Source: Melioribacter roseus | Lineage (GTDB): Bacteria; Bacteroidota; Ignavibacteria; Ignavibacteriales; Melioribacteraceae | DNA: 64,000 bases | Direction: 5' to 3' | Assembly: GCA_020724265.1 (NCBI GenBank) | Contig: DYHH01000005.1 | Coordinates: 76,650 to 140,649 of the forward strand | Part shown: piece by piece, positions 25,847-35,864 of the stretch | Layout: each line of letters begins with the position of its first letter | Numbering within the stretch: the first letter of the stretch is position 1 | Program-made: the position numbers and the translations under genes | The notes under the pieces: model-generated | What the model was told of the DNA's origin: nothing | Database searches by the model: none | What the model saw: the letters and a program-made list of their open reading frames with translations, nothing else

Positions 25847-28468
25847 TTACTTCACAAGCAACATCTTCTTAGCATCGACAAAGTTGTTGCCGTCAATACC
25901 TTGAGCTTGGATTCTGTAAATGTACATTCCGGAATGTAGCTGGCTGGCATCAAAGTTAATTGTATGGAAACCGGCTGCTAAATCTGAGTTGATAAGATTA
26001 GCAACTTCTTGTCCTAAGATATCGAATATTTTTACAGTAACATTTGAGTTAACCGGTAATCCGAATTTAATAGATGTTGAAGGGTTAAATGGGTTAGGAT
26101 AGTTTTGACCTAAGCTGTAAACAGTAGGAACAGCTTGATCTTCAACACTAGTAACTGTTGGAGTAAACTCTTTAGATACTGCAACGTTGAATCCGTCATC
26201 ATGAACTTCAACAACATAGAAATATTCTCTATCGAGACCATCGGTATCGATAAATGAAGTTTGTGTTAGATTTTCTGTTTCGAAAATAACTTCACCTTCT
26301 TGACCGCTAACAGGAGATCTCTTAACAACATATCTTAATAAATCAGGAGCTGATTCAACTTCCCAGTATACTTTAACACCACCCGAAACATATTCTGCAC
26401 CACCGCCAAGAATTACAGGGTCTATGTTGTCGATTGAAGTACCTGAACTTACATCAGCGAAATATTTGAATCCTCTTTCGTAAAGAGTTCTCGGAGCTTC
26501 CATCCATGGATAAGCAGGATGCTGCATCAAAGGATAAACCATTGATGTATTAAAGTTAGTTTCAGCGATAACTTTAAATACTGTTGGTGAATTATCCTGC
26601 AATGTAGGGAATGTCCAATTTGTGTTATTTGTACCATTGTAAATTACTGGTACGGTTGCAAGGTAAGACCAAGTTGATAGACCGCTTCTTCTTTCCATAT
26701 GATATTTTTCAACTCTAGCCTGCCAAGGAATCATAATAGGATCAACAAAATCTGAATGATCCCATGTACCTCTTAACTGTAAGCCTTGATCATTCGGAAT
26801 ATCTACCATAGTATGGAAATCAGGATATGGGTCCGGGCTGTAAACATAAAGTTTATATTCACCTGCTTCATCAGTTGTCTGCCAATCAGCATGTCTTACG
26901 CGTAAAATATAGCTGCCTGCAGTATAAGTATTAATAAATACTTGATCGTAAGGTACCCAGTCTGCATAGTAAGCACCATTAGGGTCACCCGGGATCAACC
27001 ATAAACTAGGGGTTGTACCGGTACCATAAAGACTTGCAACTAAAACTTCCATGTCAAGATTTGAGTTATCAATATAAATATTGATCCATTGCCCGGCTGA
27101 AGCTGTAAACGTATAATAGTCTACATCACCGGGTGCCCAAAGAGCGCCTTCCGATGCAAACGGTAAATTAATAACTGTTGCTGTAGCAGGAGTGTTGTTC
27201 GGTTCATACGGATCTGAAAGAACTAATACTTTCGGATCATCGATATAAAGCCCTGATGTTGCACTAGCGGCATCTTTACCAACATTATTTGCTTTGAATA
27301 CCCATCTAATAAGAACAGTTTCACCAAGATATTCACTCATATCGGTATTTACTTGTGCACCATAAGTATTTCTCCACGAAACCCAGCCGTTTGTATTTTG
27401 ATAACCGAAGTTATTTATACCTGACCAGGTTAAACCCCCATTTGATGATAATTCGATATAGTAATAATCTTCAACACCAAATGAAGCTTCTTCTGAATAT
27501 AGACCATTTGCATTAACCATAAAGTCTAGGAATAAAGTTGAACCAGGTGTAATCCCTGATAATTCAACAGGTTCAGAGACTAATGCAAAAAGTGCATCAG
27601 CAACATAGTTTAATGTATGGAAACTATGACTTCCACTTGCTGAAGTATTAGAGACTAAAGTCCAATATGCACCAGCAGGTTCTTGACTTGCAGCAACCAT
27701 ACCGATAACATCATCTGCATTATCGATTAAGGTTTCAACACCGTCAACTACAACAGAAAAATTATCTGCTTGATATGCGCCGTAATCAGTTGGATTAAGA
27801 CCGTCTTCATCACTATACGAACCATCGGAGATGAATAATAATCTAACCCAAACATTGCCGCCGACATAATCTGCAAGATCATAATCATAAAAATTCCAGT
27901 CAGCAAAACCTGTAAATTCGTCTAGTTCATCCCAGGTTACACCGTCTGCTGAAGCTTCAACATAAATGAAATCCCAATCTGTTTCTACATCATAAGCGAG
28001 TACGAATGAAAATTCACCCGATGAAGCTGAGGAAAGATCAATTGGGTCAATTGTTGTAAGAGTTTGGTACCAGTTATTTCCATAACCAACCCAACCTGCA
28101 GGTGATTCTGTACCGCACCACCAGGAAAGACCTTCCCAAGCATTGTAATCACTTGGTTCAATGTAAATCGGTGTTTCGGTTAAGTCAACGTTCTGCCATT
28201 CGGAAACATCACCTTCAAAATCATTTGTCCAAAAAGTAACAGGATCGGCAGTGATGTTATTGCTTTTATCAAGTCCTTTGATCCTGATTGGAACGATTTG
28301 AGCTTCTTGCATCTTAACACCCTGTTGAAGCTCTTGAAGTCTTGCAATCTCAGCTTCCTTCTTCTGAATAAATTCTTGAGACTTAGGAATTTCAGTCTGC
28401 AAGAGACTCTGCCCGAAGAGTGACAAAGAGAAAACCGTGATAAATAGAAGAGAAATAATTTTCTTCAT
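25847..28468 (-). CDS. Secreted multidomain protein with pre-peptidase-like and T9SS sorting domains
   Basis: The ATG at 28468 is chosen because AAAGGAGG lies just upstream and a signal peptide (MKKIISLLFITVFSLSLFGQ) starts there; an upstream frame extension to 28549 adds 27 unlikely residues. 873 residues. A propeptide-like coiled segment (about 30-60) is followed by MAM/jelly-roll-like domains with WTNDFEGDVSEWQ and DFIYVEASADG. Next is a bacterial pre-peptidase C-terminal domain (DPYEPNNTPATATVI, GDVDYYTFTASAGQWI), a fibronectin-like segment near GGVKVYWEVESAPDLLRYVV, and a type A T9SS domain ending AKKMLLVK. No catalytic domain is seen, so it is a surface or adhesive protein of unknown target. 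Repeat arrays flank the gene on both sides. Confidence 0.87.
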   Translation of the reverse strand: MKKIISLLFITVFSLSLFGQSLLQTEIPKSQEFIQKKEAEIARLQELQQGVKMQEAQIVPIRIKGLDKSNNITADPVTFWTNDFEGDVSEWQNVDLTETPIYIEPSDYNAWEGLSWWCGTESPAGWVGYGNNWYQTLTTIDPIDLSSASSGEFSFVLAYDVETDWDFIYVEASADGVTWDELDEFTGFADWNFYDYDLADYVGGNVWVRLLFISDGSYSDEDGLNPTDYGAYQADNFSVVVDGVETLIDNADDVIGMVAASQEPAGAYWTLVSNTSASGSHSFHTLNYVADALFALVSEPVELSGITPGSTLFLDFMVNANGLYSEEASFGVEDYYYIELSSNGGLTWSGINNFGYQNTNGWVSWRNTYGAQVNTDMSEYLGETVLIRWVFKANNVGKDAASATSGLYIDDPKVLVLSDPYEPNNTPATATVINLPFASEGALWAPGDVDYYTFTASAGQWINIYIDNSNLDMEVLVASLYGTGTTPSLWLIPGDPNGAYYADWVPYDQVFINTYTAGSYILRVRHADWQTTDEAGEYKLYVYSPDPYPDFHTMVDIPNDQGLQLRGTWDHSDFVDPIMIPWQARVEKYHMERRSGLSTWSYLATVPVIYNGTNNTNWTFPTLQDNSPTVFKVIAETNFNTSMVYPLMQHPAYPWMEAPRTLYERGFKYFADVSSGTSIDNIDPVILGGGAEYVSGGVKVYWEVESAPDLLRYVVKRSPVSGQEGEVIFETENLTQTSFIDTDGLDREYFYVVEVHDDGFNVAVSKEFTPTVTSVEDQAVPTVYSLGQNYPNPFNPSTSIKFGLPVNSNVTVKIFDILGQEVANLINSDLAAGFHTINFDASQLHSGMYIYRIQAQGIDGNNFVDAKKMLLVK

Positions 28469-28736
28469 ACTACCTCCTTTAGTTGTTGGATTGTTGGGTT
28501 TATTACGAAATGCACTACTTAAGTATTTTATTTTTTTTGAAAGGTACAAAATTTTTAATGCCTCTTTGACCGGAGAGAATTATTTTCTCAAAATATACCA
28601 TTATTTAGCAAAAAAGCAAAGTTTTTGAAAAAATAGATTTTTAATTCTAATAGACTGGAATAAGAATAAAGCTTTAGTTGTTTTATTGATTGTAAAAAAG
28701 GATATAATAGTTTTTAAAATCCGTTAATGCGCAAAT

Positions 28737-28942
28737 GTATTGGCGTATTCGCGGCTAAAAAAGAGCCTTGTTTTATGTGCATTGTTTTTATTAGTTCAAT
28801 TAAAAAGCAAATGGCTTTTGCCGCTAATGCGCGGATAATAATATTTTTTTTTCGAAATTTTAATTGTTTTGTTATTCGCAAATTCGCTGCATATTTTTAT
28901 TGATTTTCATTTCAGGTCTTTTTTTGCACCTAGTCAATCAAG
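28737..28942. repeat. About 200-bp interspersed repeat, copy 2
   Basis: Near-copy of 23206-23420 in the same orientation, with the shared stretch from GTATTGGCGTATTCGCGGC through AAAAAGCAAATGGCTTTTGC to TCAATCAAG. It lies upstream of the gene that starts at 28468, so the two copies and their following arrays bracket that gene as direct repeats. Bases 28469-28736 hold the gene's upstream region with nothing else recognised. Confidence 0.75.
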
Positions 28943-29420
28943 TTTCTTCATCGCTTGAGTTCTACTCATTAATGAAACACCTACGGTGTTTGGGGGATGT
29001 ATTTCTTTTTATTTCCTACAATAATGAAATCCCTAACGGGATTTTTTGATATGCATGCTTCACATGATTTTTTTGTTGTTTTATACGATAATATAATCCC
29101 AAAGGGATTAACTAATTGTCTATTTCGAATGATTCTATTTTAATGAACTTCGTAGAAGTTCCAGTATTGTAACAGACATGTTAATACTGCTTTGCAAAAG
29201 CTTCGTAGAAGCTTCATTAAATTTTATAATAATTTGTGGTTTCTTCATCGCTTGAGCTCTACTATTTAATGAAACACCTACGGTGTTTGGCGGATGTATT
29301 TCTTTTTATTTTCTACGATAATGAAATCCCTAACGGGATTTTTTGATATGCATGTTTCGAATGAGTTTATTTGTTGGTTTATACAAAAATAAAATCCCAG
29401 ACGGAATTTTTGAACTAGAT
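28943..29420. repeat. Hairpin-array copies (about 1.4 units)
   Basis: Same hairpins in the same order as 23440-24700: AAACACC/GGTGTTT twice (near 28975 and 29273), AAATCCC/GGGATTT twice, and single GAACTTC (29145-29161) and AAGCTTC hairpins. It reads directly on from the 200-bp repeat copy 2. Confidence 0.8.
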
Positions 29421-29445
29421 ATTATTGTAATTGATAACTTATAAT

Positions 29446-29470
29446 AAAAAGGGGTGCCTTTCGACACCCC
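29446..29470 (-). terminator. Terminator of the TonB receptor / secreted protein operon
   Basis: GGGGTG (29451-29456) pairs with CACCCC (29465-29470) across an 8-base loop; five T follow on the minus strand (29446-29450). It lies about 95 bases beyond the stop at 29565, with an AG-rich tract between. Confidence 0.75.
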
Positions 29471-29564
29471 AAACCACAAAGGAAGGAGAGAGAGTTTTGT
29501 TGCTAAATTTTTGAGTAACCTTGGAAGTTAAATTCATTCAACCTACAAGGTATGTGATACTCTC

Positions 29565-32510
29565 TTATTTTAATAAAGTCATTTTCTTTGTGACTATATT
29601 TGCACCGGATTCTAATCTGTATATATACATTCCTGATGATAAGTTTTCAGCATTCCAATTGATTGTATAAGTACCCGCTGCTTTGAAGTCATTAACTAAT
29701 TCGGCAACTTGTTGACCGAGCACGTTGTAAACCGTCAACTTTACATTACCTGCTTCCGGCATTGTGAACTGAATTTTGGTTGAAGGGTTAAACGGGTTAG
29801 GATAGTTTTGTGATAAATCGAAACTAACCGGGATTTCCGAATCATATTTTTCTTCAACACCTACAACTGTTTGAGGTGTATAACCTAAAACGGAAAGTGC
29901 TGTCCAACCTTCAGTCCATAAACCATTGTTAGGATCAAAAGCACCTGCATAATTTGTCGGGATAAAAAATTGATCGCCAACATTTACTGCTGTTGTTGTT
30001 AATTGCGGTCTAGGATCAAGACCATTATCAGTAGTTCTGCTGATTCCTCTTAATTGAGGGTCAACTAAATGATTATTATTTGCTGCTAAGTGATCTACTA
30101 CCCATTGATCGCCTGATGCTATTGTTAACCAATCATTTCCTGCTCCAAATCCCCACCAATAATTATTACTCATTATTAAATCACCATTCTCTAATCGCGA
30201 CCTGCTGTCTTCTCCGGCTATGTCTTCTACCTTTAAGCCTACTCCGACAAAATCAGTAAATATACTGTTGTAATACTTTCCACCTGCATTATCTCTAAAA
30301 TAAATTGCTCTGTCGTTTCCGTCACCAGCAGGTGTTGAACCTACACCAGAACCTATGTATGTTGCATTTGCTATCATTGGGATTGCATACGGCTCGCATG
30401 TTTCACAGTCATCTCCACCGTCATGTTCACCGCCTCTACCGGCTTCATCTGTTCCTTGTACCGAAAACCAATACTGGTTCTTTCCTCTCCAGCCTTGATC
30501 GTAGTCAAATGAATCATCACCGCAGAATGCTGCTACCAAGTATCTTGTATTTACCGTACCACCAAACCATTCATATCCATCGTCAAAGTTTGCATATACT
30601 TCTATGTATTCAATCGTTGTACCTCTTCCTACTGCACCCATTGTTAATCCGTTGATTTCATCGCCCGGTACACCGCTTATTGAAAATCCGCCATGACGAA
30701 TTGATACATATCTTAATACACCAGAATTATCGTCATCATCATTTCCGCCGTACTTTGCATCCAATTCACTTGGAATACCTTCTATTTGGTTTTCTGTTGT
30801 CGGTTGATTTGTGGTTGCTCTTCCTAAGATTATTATGCCACCCCATAGTCCCCTATCTTCATTTGTTAGATCATCGGGAATTGATAAGTCATCAAATTCT
30901 GATGTGAATATTATAGGATTTGCTGCAGTCCCCTCTGCCATTATCTTACCGCCTCTTCTAACTACTAACGCACTTGCTCCTTCGCCTGTTGTTATATTGC
31001 CTTGTGAGCGTCCTTTAACTTGAGTTCCACCTTCAATAGTAAGGGTCGCTCCATCATTTACAAATACAAGTCCGTTTAACATATACATTTTATTTGCTTC
31101 CCAAGTTTGATCGGTTGAAATATCTTCAGTAACAACTACCACATCAAGATCACCGCCTGATAGATCTCCCAAGTAACCTGCTTGATCTAAGATTGTCCAA
31201 TCTTTAATCCACAATGGTTGATTAGGATTAAATGCACCGTGATATGTAGTTCTTGTAAAAAATGGATCAACAACATTAACAGCACCGCCAACTGCTGGGC
31301 TTGAATAAAGCGGTCTAGGATCAAGACCATTATCAGTAGTTCTGCTGATTCCTCTTAATTGAGGGTCAACTAAATGATTATTATTTGCTGCTAAGTGATC
31401 TACTACCCATTGATCGCCTGATGCTATTGTTAACCAATCATTTCCTGCTCCAAATCCCCACCAATAATTATTACTCATTATTAAATCACCATTCTCTAAT
31501 CGCGACCTGCTGTCTTCTCCGGCTATGTCTTCTACCTTTAAGCCTACTCCGACAAAATCAGTAAATATACTGTTGTAATACTTTCCACCTGCATTATCTC
31601 TAAAATAAATTGCTCTGTCGTTTCCGTCACCAGCAGGTGTTGAACCTACACCAGAACCTATGTATGTTGCATTTGCTATCATTGGGATTGCATACGGCTC
31701 GCATGTTTCACAGTCATCTCCACCGTCATGTTCACCGCCTCTACCGGCTTCATCTGTTCCTTGTACCGAAAACCAATACTGGTTCTTTCCTCTCCAGCCT
31801 TGATCGTAGTCAAATGAATCATCACCGCAGAATGCTGCTACCAAGTATCTTGTATTTACCGTACCACCAAACCATTCATATCCATCGTCAAAGTTTGCAT
31901 ATACTTCTATGTATTCAATCGTTGTACCTCTTCCTACTGCACCCATTGTTAATCCGTTGATTTCATCGCCCGGTACACCGCTTATTGAAAATCCGCCATG
32001 ACGAATTGATACATATCTTAATACACCAGAATTATCGTCATCATCATTTCCGCCGTACTTTGCATCCAATTCACTTGGAATACCTTCTATTTGGTTTTCT
32101 GTTGTCGGTTGATTTGTGGTTGCTCTTCCTAAGATTATTATGCCACCCCATAGTCCCCTATCTTCATTTGTTAGATCATCGGGAATTGATAAGTCATCAA
32201 ATTCTGATGTGAATATTATAGGATTTGCTGCAGTCCCCTCTGCCATTATCTTACCGCCTCTTCTAACTACTAACGCACTTGCTCCTTCGCCTGTTGTTAT
32301 ATTGCCTTGTGCACGTCCTTTAATAACAGTACCGGGTTCAATTGATAATGTTGCGCCATCGTTAACAAACACAAGACCGTTAAGAATGTACTCGTTGTTC
32401 GCCGTCCAAGTTACATCCGTTGAGATATCATCGGTAACAATAACTTGAGCCGAAATCAATATTGGGAAAAAGACGAGTAAGAAAAATGAAAAGAATCGCT
32501 TCATGTACAT
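29565..32510 (-). CDS. Secreted protein with exact internal duplication and T9SS sorting domain
   Basis: 981 residues. A signal peptide (FFSFFLLVFFPILISAQ) is followed by two successive modules of about 435 residues. Each begins VTDDISTD.TW, NGLVFVNDGATL, then GRGTTIEYIEVYANFDDG and WWGFGAGNDWLTIASGDQW. The modules look like right-handed beta-helix surface domains, with an acidic patch (GGNDDDDNSG) and two cysteines in DDCETCEPY. 334 residues of each module are encoded by identical DNA. A T9SS domain closes the protein (FDLSQNYPNPFNPSTKIQF to VTKKMTLLK). It follows the TonB receptor by 32 bases, so it is probably a surface partner of that receptor. No enzymatic motif is recognised. Confidence 0.85.
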   Translation of the reverse strand: MYMKRFFSFFLLVFFPILISAQVIVTDDISTDVTWTANNEYILNGLVFVNDGATLSIEPGTVIKGRAQGNITTGEGASALVVRRGGKIMAEGTAANPIIFTSEFDDLSIPDDLTNEDRGLWGGIIILGRATTNQPTTENQIEGIPSELDAKYGGNDDDDNSGVLRYVSIRHGGFSISGVPGDEINGLTMGAVGRGTTIEYIEVYANFDDGYEWFGGTVNTRYLVAAFCGDDSFDYDQGWRGKNQYWFSVQGTDEAGRGGEHDGGDDCETCEPYAIPMIANATYIGSGVGSTPAGDGNDRAIYFRDNAGGKYYNSIFTDFVGVGLKVEDIAGEDSRSRLENGDLIMSNNYWWGFGAGNDWLTIASGDQWVVDHLAANNNHLVDPQLRGISRTTDNGLDPRPLYSSPAVGGAVNVVDPFFTRTTYHGAFNPNQPLWIKDWTILDQAGYLGDLSGGDLDVVVVTEDISTDQTWEANKMYMLNGLVFVNDGATLTIEGGTQVKGRSQGNITTGEGASALVVRRGGKIMAEGTAANPIIFTSEFDDLSIPDDLTNEDRGLWGGIIILGRATTNQPTTENQIEGIPSELDAKYGGNDDDDNSGVLRYVSIRHGGFSISGVPGDEINGLTMGAVGRGTTIEYIEVYANFDDGYEWFGGTVNTRYLVAAFCGDDSFDYDQGWRGKNQYWFSVQGTDEAGRGGEHDGGDDCETCEPYAIPMIANATYIGSGVGSTPAGDGNDRAIYFRDNAGGKYYNSIFTDFVGVGLKVEDIAGEDSRSRLENGDLIMSNNYWWGFGAGNDWLTIASGDQWVVDHLAANNNHLVDPQLRGISRTTDNGLDPRPQLTTTAVNVGDQFFIPTNYAGAFDPNNGLWTEGWTALSVLGYTPQTVVGVEEKYDSEIPVSFDLSQNYPNPFNPSTKIQFTMPEAGNVKLTVYNVLGQQVAELVNDFKAAGTYTINWNAENLSSGMYIYRLESGANIVTKKMTLLK
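30005..31006. repeat. Exact 1,002-bp intragenic repeat, copy A
   Basis: Matches 31310-32311 at an offset of 1,305 bases (435 codons); frames embedded in both copies on both strands are identical. It ends abruptly: base 30004 differs from 31309 and 31007 from 32312. The flanking parts of the two modules are similar but diverged. Confidence 0.92.
31310..32311. repeat. Exact 1,002-bp intragenic repeat, copy B
   Basis: Partner of 30005-31006. Copy B encodes the first protein module and copy A the second, because the gene reads right to left. Identity over 1 kb against diverged edges suggests recent gene conversion or a very recent duplication. Confidence 0.92.
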
Positions 32511-32542
32511 CTCCTTTATTAATGATTAATTAAATAGTTATC

Positions 32543-35449
32543 CTATATTTTGTATGATATACCTACAGAGTAAGTCATACCCCTTTTAAATTCTTGAAAG
32601 ATATACTCTTGACCTCTGTACTTATAAACTTCACGATAGCTTGAATTGAGAATATTTTTAACCGATAATTTCATCGAGAAGTTTGAGAATAATTCTTGAC
32701 TGACAATTAAATCGAGTTGAGCTGCTGGTTGTTCAAATACATCCGGTGTTAAGTTAGTTGAGACTCTTGAAAGTCTTTCGCTGAATGTGTTAAAATATAA
32801 ACTTGCAGTAGTCCCCGTAGAGAAGTTTGTATAAGACAAATCGAGATTGACAATAAAATTAGATTGACCTTGTAAATCTCTTTCCCTGCTCGCAGTTGAA
32901 TCTATAGAAAGACGAGAAGCCAATTCATTTTCTGCTATATCGATATCGGAATCAACAAGAGAAAGATTTGCACCAATAGTGAAATTCGAGAGTTCTTTCC
33001 ATAGATGATCTAATCTAAATCTTGCTTCAAACTCCGCCCCTAAAATAGTTGCATTGTCTACGTTTGTGTACGTAACAATTCTATTTGATTCTGTAGTTCC
33101 GATAGCGAAGGAACGTTCAATCGGGTTTTTTAATTTTTTATAGAATCCGCTTATCGCTAATATTTCACCGGGTCTTGTAAACCATTCCCATCTCAAATCA
33201 TAATTTTCAATTAATGTTCTTTTTAAGCCGGGATTACCTTGCAATTCAAAACCGTTAACAAATTCTTTCGATGAAAATGGGGCTAACTCTCTGAATGTTG
33301 GTCTTGCAAGTGTTTGGGTTGCAGCAAATCTTAGATTCATATTATTTGCAAGGTTATAAACTAAATTTAATGACGGAAGTAAATCATTTTCTTTAATATT
33401 GCCGATACCAAGAGTTGTATCTTTACTTATTACTTCAATCTCAGTAGTTTCATACCTAATACCACCAATCAATCTTAGTCTATCAAATATTGCTAGGTCT
33501 ATCATAAAATAACCGGCAAGTACTGTCTGGTCACCGGAATAATTATTCCTTGGTCTAGAGTTATCTCTTATTACATTACCGAAATTATAACGCAGAGTAC
33601 CGTTACTTAATGTATCAGTACTTATTAAACCATTATATTTATCCGAAAATAGTTCGGTAATATTTCCGTTAACTTCATTATAGAAAGCATTTACAGGGAG
33701 ATAAGTAAAAATTCTTTCAGTAAAATTTCGGTCGGTTGTTTGATAAAAAGCCCCGACTTTGAATTTACTTGCTAAACCACTCCATTGAGTAAATGGAATA
33801 GATAGATTGATATTGTAAGTGTTTGAGTTATCTTCTAAGTATCTGAAGTATCTCGCCGGGTCGTCAAAATTTGAACCGCGTATTGTATGTAAACTTGGAG
33901 TTCGTGTTGTGTCTTCAATTGAGAATAATAATCTTAAGTCCGGTTCGTCTTGAGTAGTCTTAGCAAAAGAAGCTGACCAATCTATGGTTGTACCTAAGAA
34001 AGAGCTAAACAAATGTTCACCTCTAATTTGGTATGATAATACATCCCTTTCTACCCAACCCATAACTCTATTTCTAACTATTCTTTTATCGTCTAACTCT
34101 TGAGGCCATACACCTTCTTGAAAACGAGCTGTAGAAGTACCAGATTTCGAGTAAAAAACATTACCGCTAATTTGATTGTTGGAATTAATATTGAGAGCAA
34201 TTGAAGTGAGAGCACCAAGTGTTGATTCAGCCGAGCCTTGTGCATCTTTTAATTTTAGTTGATTATTAAGTGAATTAACTCCAGGACTCCATCTATATAT
34301 TCCTATTTCACCATTTTCGTAATAAGAAAAATTTCTGCCAAAGGTGAAACTTCCCAAATAACCAAGATTTGATTCTTTACCAAGTGTGATTCTATCTCCC
34401 ACTGAAAGCGACATACTTTGGTTAACAGGAGGTGCTTCCTTATTCAAATCCAAAATATTATTAAATGAGTTCGACATTAAATCAAGTGTTTGAGCTTTGT
34501 TTCCATCAAATCGGGCTTCAACAGCTGATGGTACTTTAGTCTCCGGATTACTAAATATGGAAGGAATACTTCGGGTTCCATCATCTGAACCGAACCAATC
34601 ATTCCCCCCGCCGGCATAAGTAAGAAAATCACCGTTACCTGTAGCTTGCCCATGATAAGTAACGGAAGATGAAAAACTAAGCATAAAAGCATCAGGGAAA
34701 CTTCTTGTTCCTATATCAACAATACCACCACTAAAGTTGCCGGGTTTATCAGGTGTAAATGTTTTGATAGTTACTATGTTGTCAAGAAGATTAGTCGGAA
34801 GTAAATCTAATTGGAAAGCTTTTCTATTTGGATCTGAGCTTGGAAGTTCGGCACCGTTTAATTGAGTGGAGCTATATCTATCTCCAAGACCTCTTACATA
34901 AACATATTTGCCGTCTACAACCGAAGCCCCAACTACTTGTTTAACTGCTTCGGCAGCATCTCCGCTTCCTGTTCTCGAAATTTGTTCCGCACTTATTGCA
35001 TCACTAACAGCGGATGACTTTTGTCTTTTAACAAGCAAACCGGCTTCGGAATCTTCTGCAGCTTTTGCAGTAATAATCACATCATCGGTTGTGAAACTTT
35101 CCACTTGAAGAACAACATCAATCTTTGTTACTATATTTTTTTCAACTCTTACTCCCTTGATTATACTTCTAGAAAATCCAATGCTGGAAACTACCAAATC
35201 GTATTCACCTTCTGGAACATTTTCAATAAAATATTTTCCGTTAAGATCCGATGCGGCTCCAATTGAGGTTCCATCTATCATTATATTGGCACCAATAAGC
35301 GGCTCACCCAATTCACCATCGACAACAATACCGGTTATTTTACCTGATTGAGCAAATAGCGAAGTAGATGTTAAAATGGTTAGTAAAATTGTTTTAAAAA
35401 GAATATTCAAAATAAAGCCGCCAAATTTTAGTTTGGTTTTGTAATACAT
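32543..35449 (-). CDS. TonB-dependent outer-membrane receptor with CarboxypepD_reg N-domain
   Basis: 968 residues. After a signal segment (ILFKTILLTILTSTSLFAQ) comes a carboxypeptidase-regulatory-like beta-sandwich (GKITGIVVDGELGEPLIGAN, SDLNGKYFIENVPEGEYDLVVSSIG). The plug domain follows with AISAEQISRTGSGDAAEAVKQ and VYVRGLGDRYSSTQLNGA. The remainder is a beta-barrel ending in an aromatic C-terminal strand. It imports a substrate across the outer membrane with TonB energy. The secreted beta-helix protein downstream is probably co-transcribed. A four-unit 11-bp direct repeat of PhoP/PhoB type sits 57-95 bases upstream, suggesting induction by phosphate starvation and possibly a phosphorus-containing substrate (inference). 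Confidence 0.93.
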   Translation of the reverse strand: MYYKTKLKFGGFILNILFKTILLTILTSTSLFAQSGKITGIVVDGELGEPLIGANIMIDGTSIGAASDLNGKYFIENVPEGEYDLVVSSIGFSRSIIKGVRVEKNIVTKIDVVLQVESFTTDDVIITAKAAEDSEAGLLVKRQKSSAVSDAISAEQISRTGSGDAAEAVKQVVGASVVDGKYVYVRGLGDRYSSTQLNGAELPSSDPNRKAFQLDLLPTNLLDNIVTIKTFTPDKPGNFSGGIVDIGTRSFPDAFMLSFSSSVTYHGQATGNGDFLTYAGGGNDWFGSDDGTRSIPSIFSNPETKVPSAVEARFDGNKAQTLDLMSNSFNNILDLNKEAPPVNQSMSLSVGDRITLGKESNLGYLGSFTFGRNFSYYENGEIGIYRWSPGVNSLNNQLKLKDAQGSAESTLGALTSIALNINSNNQISGNVFYSKSGTSTARFQEGVWPQELDDKRIVRNRVMGWVERDVLSYQIRGEHLFSSFLGTTIDWSASFAKTTQDEPDLRLLFSIEDTTRTPSLHTIRGSNFDDPARYFRYLEDNSNTYNINLSIPFTQWSGLASKFKVGAFYQTTDRNFTERIFTYLPVNAFYNEVNGNITELFSDKYNGLISTDTLSNGTLRYNFGNVIRDNSRPRNNYSGDQTVLAGYFMIDLAIFDRLRLIGGIRYETTEIEVISKDTTLGIGNIKENDLLPSLNLVYNLANNMNLRFAATQTLARPTFRELAPFSSKEFVNGFELQGNPGLKRTLIENYDLRWEWFTRPGEILAISGFYKKLKNPIERSFAIGTTESNRIVTYTNVDNATILGAEFEARFRLDHLWKELSNFTIGANLSLVDSDIDIAENELASRLSIDSTASRERDLQGQSNFIVNLDLSYTNFSTGTTASLYFNTFSERLSRVSTNLTPDVFEQPAAQLDLIVSQELFSNFSMKLSVKNILNSSYREVYKYRGQEYIFQEFKRGMTYSVGISYKI

Positions 35450-35488
35450 TTTTCTCTCTCTCTTTGTTGTGGTTTAAATCTTCTGGTA

Positions 35489-35496
35489 CGAAACTA
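35489..35496 (-). promoter_or_regulatory. Possible Bacteroidota-type -7 element
   Basis: On the minus strand this reads TAGTTTCG, one base off the TAnnTTTG -7 motif known in Bacteroidota. It lies 10 bases downstream of the direct-repeat box, where an activator-dependent promoter would be expected. Use of this motif by the present organism is assumed. Confidence 0.3.
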
Positions 35497-35505
35497 AGGT
35501 TTGAA

Positions 35506-35544
35506 TGTTAACCCGGAGTTAACGATATGTTAAGGAATTGTTAA
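35506..35544 (-). promoter_or_regulatory. Four direct repeats of TTAACA at 11-bp spacing (PhoP/PhoB-like box)
   Basis: On the plus strand GTTAA starts at 35507, 35518, 35529 and 35540, exactly 11 bases apart. On the gene strand the units read TTAACA, TTAACA, TTAACT, TTAACA with 5-base spacers. Tandem hexamers at 11-bp pitch are the known architecture of OmpR/PhoB-family sites, and TTAACA is close to the Bacillus PhoP box unit. It lies upstream of the TonB receptor start at 35449. Bases 35545-35864 beyond it are AT-rich and hold no gene; they contain ATTGTCTA repeats near 35567-35585. Confidence 0.65.
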
Positions 35545-35864
35545 GAAACAAGAAGTGCATTGCCAAATTGTCTAATTGTCTAATGGATGCTTTAGAATGA
35601 ACGAGTAAGTAGAATTTTTACTTGAGTTTTTAATACATTGAAGAGAAATATCCATACTGATTTTCTTTATTTCATCTTAATTATCATACGTGGGGAAAAG
35701 GAAGCATTTTTTCTTATGGACTTAGTGAATTCTTAGTGTTCCTCTTGGTTAATTCTTTTGTCAATTACTTTCTGTGAATAACTTGTATTTACAATAGAAC
35801 AATTAAACAATGCAGCAATTGGACAATCTCTTATTTTTTGCGAGGATTAGTAACTGGCGAAAAG

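Noticed and set aside
30305-32448. Plus-strand frames of 75-116 codons repeated twice
   Set aside because: They lie opposite the duplicated 1,002-bp segment of the secreted protein gene and repeat only because the DNA does.
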